From: Mangrovibacterium sp041596335 | GTDB lineage: Bacteria; Bacteroidota; Bacteroidia; Bacteroidales; Prolixibacteraceae | DNA: 64,000 nucleotides | Reading direction: 5' to 3' | Assembly: GCF_041596335.1 (NCBI RefSeq) | Contig: NZ_JBFHIT010000006.1 | Location: forward strand, 62,001-126,000 | Part shown: positions 32,437 through 40,220 of the stretch, one piece after another | How the letters are laid out: the number at the start of each line of letters is the position of its first letter | How positions within the stretch are numbered: position 1 is the first letter of the stretch | The notes under the pieces: model-generated | Database searches by the model: none | What the model was told of the DNA's origin: nothing | Seen by the model: the letters and a program-made list of their open reading frames with translations, nothing else | Made by a program: the position numbers and the translations under genes

Positions 32437-34998
32437 TTGAAATACATTCTGATCGTTAGTTACCTTTTATTGATCAGTAATTTTGGCTTTGGCCAACAGC
32501 TCGATCTTCGCTATCAGGAAAAACCCCTGAATGAAATTTTGTTGGATCTGCGTGATCGTTACGATTGTCAGTTTTCGTTCGACGATGCCAAACTTTCAAC
32601 CTATCGGGTAAGCGTTAAACAAACATTCCGAACTACGACAGAGGCGTTGGATGTTTTATTGAAAGACCTTCCGCTTGACTATGAAAAAGCCGGAGAGGTT
32701 TTTTTGATTTTCAACAGGGAGGTGCTTCCAGTATCTAGAATTTATCGAATATCAGGTCTGGCTATGGATGCAAACAATGGTGAATCTTTGCCTTTTGCGT
32801 ATGTCCGGATTAATGAAAAAGGACTGATCACCGATCAGAACGGTGCCTTTTCTTTTCGGTCTGATACTGATAGTACATTCCAAATTAGCATTTCTTATCT
32901 CGGTTATTACTTGATCGATACGCTGGTGGCCGAAGGCTTGCTTCAGCAATTCAACTTAAAACCATCGTTGGTTCGGCTAAAAGAGATTCGGGTTGAGGGC
33001 GTTCCAATTGTTCGATCAGTACAAATAGGGCAACAAGCCGGCGAAATTCGGTTGAACCATCAGGTAGCGCAAAGTTTGCCCGGCTATGGCGACAATTCGG
33101 TTTTCAACTTGTTGCGCTTACAACCGGGGATTCTAGCAGCAGGTGAGCAGTCGAACGATTTAATTATTCGCGGAAGTTACGAAGGACAAAGTCAGGTACT
33201 GTTTGATGGTTTCACGCTGTTTGGAATGAAGAATTTTAACGATAATATCAGTGCGGTTAATCCGTTTATGGCAAAGGATATCAGGGTAATGAAAGGCGGT
33301 TTTGCAGCAGAGTATGGCGATCGGGTTGGCGGAATTGTTCAAATTACCGGAGTGTATGGCAACCCAGACGATTGGCAAATGCAGCTTAGCGTGAATAACA
33401 TGACCATGAATGGGTGGTTAAGTGTTCCTTTAGGCGGGAACACGTCGCTTGTGATGGCTGTGCGTCAGACTTATTACGAATTGTACGAAAAAAATCAGCT
33501 GACACTGGGCTCTAGCGGGCGCTCCGGCAGAGGTAGTACGATTGATCGGTATGTGTATCCCGATTACAACTTTGGTGATTTAAATGCGAAGCTATCCGGC
33601 AAAACAGATGGCGGCGATTTTTACAGCTTCAGCTTTTTCAGGGGGCACGACCGTTATGTGTATGGGTTGGAGTATGAAACACAGAGCCAACGAAATAGGG
33701 TGGAATACGAAGACAAGGAAAAAAACCTGCAATACGGGGCATCGGCTCAATACAGCAAAGCATGGGCAAAGGGGCTGCGAACCCAAACTACGGTGGCCTA
33801 TTCATCACTTGAAACCGAAGTGTTTAATTTGCGCGAGTCGTCAGGGCAGCAAGGAGGCACAGGAGGAAGTGGCGGAAACGGACAAGGAAATGGCGGAAAC
33901 GACCTTTCGGGTGACACCGGAAACACGACAAGTGTATGGAATACTGATGTGGATGATTTTAACCGGAATAAAATTTCGGAATTCCGGTTCGAGCTCCGAA
34001 ATCATTTGCCGTTGCACGAAAAACACCGATTGGGGTTTGGCTTCGGACTGCTTCAGAATGAAATTCATTTTCAGGAAGATTCTTTTAACCTTAATCTGGC
34101 GCGCGAGAAAAATCGGATATCACGGATGCATGTTTATTTAGAAGACCACTTCACCGTTTTTCCGCAGCTCCAACTTATTGCCGGACTTCGTTCTGATCTG
34201 GTTCCCAATTTGAATCGGACGGATTGGCAGCCACGAATTTCGGCCAATTATGAACTCAGTAAATCGGTCAGGGTCACTGCTTCGTGGGGCACATACCGGC
34301 AATACATTTCCCGAACTTCGGTGATCGATGCTTTAGGCAACTACCGCTATCTTTGGGCTGCCTGCAACGATTCTGATATTCCGGTGTTGTGGTCTCGGCA
34401 AGCGATTGCCGGAATTAGCTGGAATCGATCCGGTTTTCTGTTCAGTGTTGAAGCCTACCGAAAACATACCAAGGGGTTGAGCCGCTATATCGACGTGTCG
34501 ACTGGTAGCGGCTTGTTCCGGGGCGATGCCAAAACTTCCGGGCTCGATTTCTTTTTGAAAAAAGACTGGGAAGGACACAGCTTTTGGGTGACTTACACGC
34601 TCAGTGAGACCAAAGAACATTTTTCGTATTTCGAATCAGAGCAGTATCAGCCAGCATTACACGATCAGCGACACGAACTGAAAACCGCAGCAGTACTCAA
34701 TTTTGAGCCGTTTTTTCTATCGGCTAATTATGTTTTCGGCTCTGGTTTCCCCGGGTTGTTGGACGATTCGTCTGTCGAAGGGAGACCCTATCATCGTTTT
34801 GACACGGCTTTAAGTTATCGATGGATTAAACCGAAGTATAGCATGGAAGCCGGGATCTCTATTCTGAATGTCTTCAATTATGAAAACATAAAGTACGCCA
34901 ACTTTGTGCGTATTCCCGACGATCAGGAGGCAACGCTAGACGTGTCGGCCGAGGCTGTTCCGTTTACACCAACCGTTTTTTTAAAACTAGCGTTCTAA
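32437..34998 (+). CDS. TonB-dependent receptor with STN signalling domain
   Basis: 853 residues beginning at a TTG codon at 32437 that gives signal peptide MKYILIVSYLLLISNFGFG. Domain order: STN/secretin-like (21-95: LDLRYQEKPLNEILLDLRD...DVLLKDLPLDYE), carboxypeptidase-regulatory-like (105-185: ISGLAMDANNGESLPFAYVRINEKG...ISISYLGYY), plug (SVFNLLRLQPGI, NDLIIRGSYEGQSQVLFDGF, DIRVMKGGFAAEYGDRVGGIVQI) and a 22-strand-type barrel with the usual closing aromatic (KLAF). A low-complexity Gly/Asn/Ser insert (about residues 468-493) lies in an extracellular loop. There is no SusD partner, so this is not a SusCD glycan system; the ligand is unknown. The STN domain makes it the likely input of the sigma/FecR pair. 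Confidence 0.92.
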   Translation: MKYILIVSYLLLISNFGFGQQLDLRYQEKPLNEILLDLRDRYDCQFSFDDAKLSTYRVSVKQTFRTTTEALDVLLKDLPLDYEKAGEVFLIFNREVLPVSRIYRISGLAMDANNGESLPFAYVRINEKGLITDQNGAFSFRSDTDSTFQISISYLGYYLIDTLVAEGLLQQFNLKPSLVRLKEIRVEGVPIVRSVQIGQQAGEIRLNHQVAQSLPGYGDNSVFNLLRLQPGILAAGEQSNDLIIRGSYEGQSQVLFDGFTLFGMKNFNDNISAVNPFMAKDIRVMKGGFAAEYGDRVGGIVQITGVYGNPDDWQMQLSVNNMTMNGWLSVPLGGNTSLVMAVRQTYYELYEKNQLTLGSSGRSGRGSTIDRYVYPDYNFGDLNAKLSGKTDGGDFYSFSFFRGHDRYVYGLEYETQSQRNRVEYEDKEKNLQYGASAQYSKAWAKGLRTQTTVAYSSLETEVFNLRESSGQQGGTGGSGGNGQGNGGNDLSGDTGNTTSVWNTDVDDFNRNKISEFRFELRNHLPLHEKHRLGFGFGLLQNEIHFQEDSFNLNLAREKNRISRMHVYLEDHFTVFPQLQLIAGLRSDLVPNLNRTDWQPRISANYELSKSVRVTASWGTYRQYISRTSVIDALGNYRYLWAACNDSDIPVLWSRQAIAGISWNRSGFLFSVEAYRKHTKGLSRYIDVSTGSGLFRGDAKTSGLDFFLKKDWEGHSFWVTYTLSETKEHFSYFESEQYQPALHDQRHELKTAAVLNFEPFFLSANYVFGSGFPGLLDDSSVEGRPYHRFDTALSYRWIKPKYSMEAGISILNVFNYENIKYANFVRIPDDQEATLDVSAEAVPFTPTVFLKLAF

Positions 34999-35281
34999 AT
35001 GGGGCGGAGGTGAGGCCGTATTCAACCGTTTTCGAATCGGAGGTCAGAATATCTATCGGCAACCTGCAAATACAGCCGCGAAAATTGGTCTGTTCCGCCA
35101 TGCCCGGTTTGCCACGTTGAGTTTTTGTTTGTTTTAAACCTTTCGTTTCACTTGTTTATCTTCTCGCTTTCGCGTACGCTTAAAAAGTTTGTCATTTTTT
35201 TTCTCTTTTGGGTAGGGTAAATGAACCTTGGTGCGGTTTGCTATTGAAAATGTCTTAATAGAAACGTTAAACTAATTCGTT

Positions 35282-36067
35282 ATGAAAACAATCGCACGCA
35301 CAATCGGAACAATGGTCTTGTCACTTTTGCTTGCAGCGCCGGTAGTTTATGCACAGACTACCGATCAGGACAAAGACCAGATTCAACAAAAGGATCAGGA
35401 CAGGGACCAATTAAAGGATGGTACTTGTGTTACTTTGGACGGTGATCAGGATCAATTGAAGACTCAGGACAGAGATCAATTGAAAGACGGAACCGGTGAC
35501 GGTATGCCGGATCAACTGCAAACTCGTGATCGTTTGCATGTGGATCTGACTGATGAACAAGTTACTTTGATGGAGGCAAATCAAGAGTCAGCCAAGCAGT
35601 TTCGGGCAGCATTTCAAGCGACTATGACCGAAGAGCAAAAAGCGATTTTGGAGAATGCGGAAATGACCCGCGAACAAAAACGCGAAGCATTAATGGCTAC
35701 ATTCACTGAAGCGCAGTTGGAGATGGTACAGGCACAGGAACAAATAAGGGCTGAAAATCGCCAACAATTGCGGAACACGGTTAGCACCGAACAAATGAAG
35801 CAGGTTCGTCAGCAGTTGCAACAATCAGAAAACTGTGAGAATGCTACCGCTGTTCAGGAACAAGCTCGTCAGCAAGTGAGACAACAAAATCGCGAGAATG
35901 CACAGGAACAAGCACAAGAGCAGAGTCAGGAAGAAGCACAGGAACAGGCACAAGAGCAAAGTCAGGAAGAAGCACAACAACAAGCGCAACAACAAGGTTC
36001 TGAAAATTCAGGCGCTGGTACCGGTGGCAATGGCGGAGGCAACGGTAATGGAAACGGAGGAAACTAA
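35282..36067 (+). CDS. Exported Gln/Glu-repeat protein with Asp-rich N-part and Gly/Asn tail
   Basis: 261 residues. Signal peptide about 1-25 (TIGTMVLSLLLAAPVVYAQ). Then acidic repeats DQDRDQLKDGT (twice) and GTGDGMPDQLQ, which recall calcium-binding Asp repeats of the thrombospondin type 3 kind; a helical core with four TxEQ/TxxQ-like pieces (LTDEQVTLM, MTEEQKAIL, MTREQKREAL, FTEAQLEMV), reminiscent of LTXXQ/Spy periplasmic chaperones; a 12-residue tandem repeat AQEQAQEQSQEE (2.5 copies); and a tail GAGTGGNGGGNGNGNGGN. The tail resembles the loop insert of the receptor just upstream. I do not recognise the protein as a whole. It follows the receptor by 283 bases and precedes an outer-membrane barrel gene; a cell-surface or periplasmic metal- or stress-related role is speculative. 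Confidence 0.75.
   Translation: MKTIARTIGTMVLSLLLAAPVVYAQTTDQDKDQIQQKDQDRDQLKDGTCVTLDGDQDQLKTQDRDQLKDGTGDGMPDQLQTRDRLHVDLTDEQVTLMEANQESAKQFRAAFQATMTEEQKAILENAEMTREQKREALMATFTEAQLEMVQAQEQIRAENRQQLRNTVSTEQMKQVRQQLQQSENCENATAVQEQARQQVRQQNRENAQEQAQEQSQEEAQEQAQEQSQEEAQQQAQQQGSENSGAGTGGNGGGNGNGNGGN
35900..36000 (+). repeat. 36-base tandem coding repeat
   Basis: Two near-identical 36-base units (35900-35935, 35936-35971) encoding AQEQAQEQSQEE, then a degenerate third. Substitutions between units are few and mostly silent, indicating recent duplication and likely length variation between strains. Confidence 0.8.
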
Positions 36068-36180
36068 ACGAATTGCATAATTCGTTCAAACGGTAAATTC
36101 GCAACTCGACTTTGATTAACTCGGCAAAACTCTGTGGCCCGGGAAACCAACCACAGAGTTTTCCATAGCAGGAAAACGGT

Positions 36181-37089
36181 ATGAAACTGAAATTAATACT
36201 TGCAGTTGTAGCCCTTTTAGGCAGTCAGGCGCTGATGAGCCAGATTAATCGGGTTGAAGTGAAAGACCCGGATCGTATGGCACGGATTGATTCTTTGCTG
36301 AACGATGTGTTATTTGGGGCAGATGATCTTGAGTCGCTATTTATAGGCAAACAGCATTTTCAGTTTATTTATGCCGGAACCAATTTCAACAGCAAAACCT
36401 TCTTTGCCGGGCGCGAAATTGGGAGCAACCAGTATAACCTTTCAGGACAGCTTTATTACATGCACTCCGTCGGGTTTTTTGCCGGTGTTTCGGGTAGTTG
36501 GTACAGCGAACTCGATCCGAACTATCGAACCACTGTTATTAGCGCCGGCTTTGGTAAAGGCCTCAAGAAATATCCGTTTTTCCGCTATCGTTTTTCCGCC
36601 GATTATTTTCTGTTTCATGTCGATGACCCCGATTTCGATCCATTGTACAGTTCAAGTTTCAACGCAGGTTTTACCCTGAAATCGAAAAAGCTTGGAACCC
36701 GGTTGGATGGTTCACTGCTGGTGGGACAGGAGTTTGGACAACAACTATCGTGGGACGTGTATGCGTATCTGAATCTTGCTCGGTTTGGCCGCTTCAAATA
36801 CTTGCGTTTGGAGCCTGAAGTTTCGTTGTTTTTTGGATCGGAAGCAGCCGAGTTTTTGTTGAGTGAAGCGATTATTGACGAATCCACAAGTACCGAAATT
36901 ACAAGCTACTACAAAGATGTTTTTGGCTTGTTGAATGTTCAATTGCAACTTCCGTTAAGTTTGAGTTTGAAAAATTTCAATCTGGAAGTTTCGTACAATT
37001 ATAATTTCCCCCAAACGGTTAGCGACAGCCAAAGCTACCCGGATGCTTCTTACTTCCGGGTGTCGCTAGGCTATTTCATCAATTTGTAA
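36181..37089 (+). CDS. Outer-membrane beta-barrel protein of unknown function
   Basis: 302 residues. Signal peptide 1-20 (KLILAVVALLGSQALMSQ), then alternating hydrophobic/polar strands throughout (FQFIYAGTNFNSKTFFAG, YNLSGQLYYMHSVGFFAGVSGSWY, FFRYRFSADYFLFHVDD, RVSLGYFINL) ending in a C-terminal aromatic-hydrophobic signature consistent with BAM-dependent barrels. About 12 strands can be counted by eye. Not a receptor (no plug). It follows the Gln/Glu-repeat gene by 113 bases and may be cotranscribed. Family not recognised. Confidence 0.75.
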   Translation: MKLKLILAVVALLGSQALMSQINRVEVKDPDRMARIDSLLNDVLFGADDLESLFIGKQHFQFIYAGTNFNSKTFFAGREIGSNQYNLSGQLYYMHSVGFFAGVSGSWYSELDPNYRTTVISAGFGKGLKKYPFFRYRFSADYFLFHVDDPDFDPLYSSSFNAGFTLKSKKLGTRLDGSLLVGQEFGQQLSWDVYAYLNLARFGRFKYLRLEPEVSLFFGSEAAEFLLSEAIIDESTSTEITSYYKDVFGLLNVQLQLPLSLSLKNFNLEVSYNYNFPQTVSDSQSYPDASYFRVSLGYFINL

Positions 37090-37121
37090 CCGGGCAGGTC
37101 GGTTGAGGGTTCTGCTTGGAA

Positions 37122-37153
37122 TTGAGGACTTCACTTGAAGTGAAGCCCTCATT
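37122..37153. repeat. Palindromic hairpin element, copy 2
   Basis: CTTCACTT-G-AAGTGAAG (37129-37145) flanked by TTGAGG and CCTCATT, which extend the stem with one mismatch. Related to the element at 30842-30873 by symmetrical, pairing-preserving changes. It lies between the convergent barrel gene and malQ, where it may also act as terminator. Confidence 0.6.
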
Positions 37154-37179
37154 GATCGTTCGGTCGATTAGTTCCGTCC

Positions 37180-39903
37180 TCAATAATCAGAATTCCGCCC
37201 CGAAGCACGAATTAACGCTTTCAGCAAATCGTTAAATTTGTCGGCTTTTTTCAGATCATCAATACTTTGCGGCATGCGGAATCGCCATTTGTGGCGCACA
37301 TTAGCCGGTAGATTAATCTGTTCCAGTTGCGTTTCGTCCCAGCGTAGGTTCCCATCCATAGCTATCAAATCCTGAATGGGAAGAGTTGCCCACATTGCCG
37401 GAGAGTATAGGTGTTGTGTAATAATTTGTTCGCAAACGTACGGTTCGGCATAGAAGGGCGCGTCTCCCCGGTTTCCCAGTTCCTCATTGTAAAACTGCTG
37501 TGTCTTCTCCCGATCTTCCTCCCACCAACCCCGAATGGTCGACATGTCGTGGGTTGAAGTGGTACAAACCGACAGGTAGGGAGCGTCAGCGGGATGGGCA
37601 AATTCCAACGTTGGATCTTTGGGCATGCGCTGAATCTCCAGGCTAAGAATATTCAGTTCCTTCATGGCGAGCGGAACACAAGCCGGAATCATTCCCAGAT
37701 CTTCTCCGCAAACCAACATGTTCCCAACCGAAACAATGGATGGTAATTTCTCCATTCCTTTTTTGTGCCAAAATTCTTCGTGCCTTTTGTAAAAGTAGTC
37801 GACGTACAACTCGTTTAATTTCTCTTTGGTCCAATAATTCAATTCTTCGTACGAGCTGGTTTTTTGCATCGAGATGCGCGGATGCCATTGGTTAAATCCG
37901 GTGCTCACTAAGATCACGTTTGCTGCCAAAGCGAACAGGCCATCGCGAAGGAATCGTTTGTCATCAGGCAAATCTTCTTCCTCAATTCCATCTAAAAAGA
38001 ACGCGTTGATTTTTTGTTGGGTGTTAAAGGTTTCTTTCAGCCGATATTTTTGGTCGCCCAGGTCGTCCAGAAAGTTCTGAATGACAGTTTCTGTGTCCGA
38101 TCCGAACTGGTTTACCAACAAATGGTGGCGAATGTACGGTTGCGTAAAACGTTCGTAGTCGAAGCGTATTCCGCGGTGTTCAATCTCTTCTGCAGAAAGC
38201 GGAAGCGATGGGCTGAAGTGTCCGAGTAGTGCTTCCACCGAATCGGTCGGAACTTCCCAAATACGAAAGAATCCCAGAATATGATCAATTCGATAGGTGT
38301 CGAAATAATCGGCCATTTTTTGCAATCGGCGTCCCCACCAGCTGAAATTATCTTTCGCCATTTCGTCCCAGTTATAGGTTGGGAAGCCCCAGTTCTGACC
38401 TTTTTCGGCAAAGTCGTCAGGTGGCGCGCCGGCTTGCGCATCCAGATTGAAAAGGTGTGGCTCTGTCCACGCTTCAACACTATTGGGGCTAATCCCGATC
38501 GGAATGTCGCCTTTCAGTATAATTCCGTTCTCCCGAGCATAACTGGCTGCTTCTTTCAGTTGCTGATCCAGGTGATATTGAATGAAATAGTGCACCAAAA
38601 TATCGTCGCGACTGGCTGCGTCATCTGCACTGAGCTCTTCAATTTTATAACGATCGTAATGGCGAAATTGCTCCCAGTTTCTAAAATCGGGCGACTTAAA
38701 CTGATCGCGCAGATACACAAAGGCCGCATAGGGAATCAGCCAGTCTTTATTGGCATTGAAAAACTGCTTGTAACTGTTCGACTTAAACAGCTTTTCACCA
38801 TCCTGATCGTAAATCAACTTAAAGTAGCGCGATTTTAGGCGGTGAACTTCGGGGTAATTCACATGGGTTTCACGGTTCAGTCGTTCACGGTGAGCGGCAA
38901 ATTCATCCATCAGTTTCTGGTCGTTGAGGAGACCCACTTTTTCCAGGTTGAGGTAGATCGGATGCAGGGCCATCACCGAAATCGACTTGTAGGGATACGA
39001 ATCGAGCCAGTTGTGGGAAGCTACCGTTTCGTTCACAGGCAGAATTTGAACCATCTTCATACCGACAGATTTCCCCCAGCCTATAAAGTCAATAAGGTCG
39101 TTGAACTCGCCTACGCCGAAGCTTTTCTCACTGCGCAGCGAAAATACAGGAACAGCCACGCCGGCGCCCTTCCAGTTTCCCACCGGATACCTGAAGCTAC
39201 TGTCGGTTTTAATGTAAATTGAAGGTGATTCCATATGCGGAGGCTCCAAAAACTCCCGGTCAAAACCTTCTTCAATCGTGCTCAGTTTTTGTTCCTTTAG
39301 ATTCCAGATTCCGTATTTGTAATACAGCGGGAAAATTAGTTCCCTGGCATCAATCTGGGCGGTCCATGTTGGAAAATCGTCGCCACATTCCAAAAATAAA
39401 GGCTTTGTTGTGTCCCATTTGCCCAGTATTTCCTGGTTGCCCAGCACACAAACTTTGTAATCACCCTGTATGCGCGGAACATTTATTTTAAATTGATAAA
39501 TATGTGGCGAATTTGAACTTCCGGGAGTCGACTTATTACTCCCCGGTTTCATGATCACCTGCTTGAATGTAGACCTGTAGAATACTTTTTCCGCCGGACT
39601 TGGATTTTGCCATTGGTCTGCAACAAATAGGCTATAGTGGTCGGGTTGCCCAATTTTTATTCGGTGGTTGTCGCCCCATTCCCAATGTAATCGGCCGTCA
39701 CGATCCTGCATGAAATACTTGTATTCGATTTCACTTTTGTCAGTTGCCTCGAGAACCAGATGGGCCTCCCAGTAGCCATTCTGGAGCAGGTCCATCGCAA
39801 CCGATTTTTCCGGTTGCCAGTTTCCTAGCTCTTCGGTCGATCCTGAAAGATAGATTTGTTGACCGGGGCTGATGTAATAGTGTAAGTTGAATTTGACCTT
39901 CAT
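37180..39903 (-). CDS. malQ: 4-alpha-glucanotransferase, DPE2 type with two CBM20 domains
   Basis: 907 residues. Two starch-binding CBM20 modules come first (about 1-100: VKFNLHYYISPGQQIYLSGS, ELGNWQPEKSV; about 130-225: FKINVPRIQGDYKVCVLGN, ILGKWDTTKPLFLE), then a GH77 barrel with the catalytic nucleophile in RIDHILGFFRIWE (near 539), acid/base in CGEDLGMIPACVP (near 733) and the third acidic residue in STHDMSTIRGWW (near 785). Such CBM20-GH77 enzymes, like plant DPE2, move glucose units between maltose and branched glucans, in the cytoplasm. The usual insert splitting GH77 is present in overall length. It stands alone on the minus strand. Confidence 0.95.
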   Translation of the reverse strand: MKVKFNLHYYISPGQQIYLSGSTEELGNWQPEKSVAMDLLQNGYWEAHLVLEATDKSEIEYKYFMQDRDGRLHWEWGDNHRIKIGQPDHYSLFVADQWQNPSPAEKVFYRSTFKQVIMKPGSNKSTPGSSNSPHIYQFKINVPRIQGDYKVCVLGNQEILGKWDTTKPLFLECGDDFPTWTAQIDARELIFPLYYKYGIWNLKEQKLSTIEEGFDREFLEPPHMESPSIYIKTDSSFRYPVGNWKGAGVAVPVFSLRSEKSFGVGEFNDLIDFIGWGKSVGMKMVQILPVNETVASHNWLDSYPYKSISVMALHPIYLNLEKVGLLNDQKLMDEFAAHRERLNRETHVNYPEVHRLKSRYFKLIYDQDGEKLFKSNSYKQFFNANKDWLIPYAAFVYLRDQFKSPDFRNWEQFRHYDRYKIEELSADDAASRDDILVHYFIQYHLDQQLKEAASYARENGIILKGDIPIGISPNSVEAWTEPHLFNLDAQAGAPPDDFAEKGQNWGFPTYNWDEMAKDNFSWWGRRLQKMADYFDTYRIDHILGFFRIWEVPTDSVEALLGHFSPSLPLSAEEIEHRGIRFDYERFTQPYIRHHLLVNQFGSDTETVIQNFLDDLGDQKYRLKETFNTQQKINAFFLDGIEEEDLPDDKRFLRDGLFALAANVILVSTGFNQWHPRISMQKTSSYEELNYWTKEKLNELYVDYFYKRHEEFWHKKGMEKLPSIVSVGNMLVCGEDLGMIPACVPLAMKELNILSLEIQRMPKDPTLEFAHPADAPYLSVCTTSTHDMSTIRGWWEEDREKTQQFYNEELGNRGDAPFYAEPYVCEQIITQHLYSPAMWATLPIQDLIAMDGNLRWDETQLEQINLPANVRHKWRFRMPQSIDDLKKADKFNDLLKALIRASGRNSDY

Positions 39904-40220
39904 AACAATGAAATTAGATTGGAAAACCGTGTCGCTTCTTGAATGCCATAAGGTACAATAAAAACAGAGTTGGGATAAATGAGCACGGTCAGTTTTTGGG
40001 GGCGAAAGTTATAAAACATAGACGAGTTGCGGCTTCTGCATGTGATGTCAGACGAAAATATTTCAGTCAAATCCAGTTCGGATCGGCTGAATTAGCTGGA
40101 TGGGCTCCCCGTTTTGTCAACCAAAATGGTCAATCTGTGTTAATGTTGGTGCGAGAGCTGACTTTAGTGTTTTATCTAAAATCAAACAGGTTGTTTTCAT
40201 CCCAATAAATATTCTTCACT
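39904..40220. other. Divergent intergenic region malQ - ccsBA
   Basis: 317 bases. A + strand open frame (39939-40208) has no recognisable feature and is judged chance. No clear -33/-7 pair or hairpin was found. Confidence 0.5.

Noticed and set aside
32437..34998. SusC-type glycan importer
   Set aside because: No SusD-like gene follows and no glycoside hydrolases are nearby; STN and sigma/FecR partners indicate a signalling receptor.
39939..40208. 89-codon frame before ccsBA
   Set aside because: Not followed by any coding signature; overlaps the expected promoter area.
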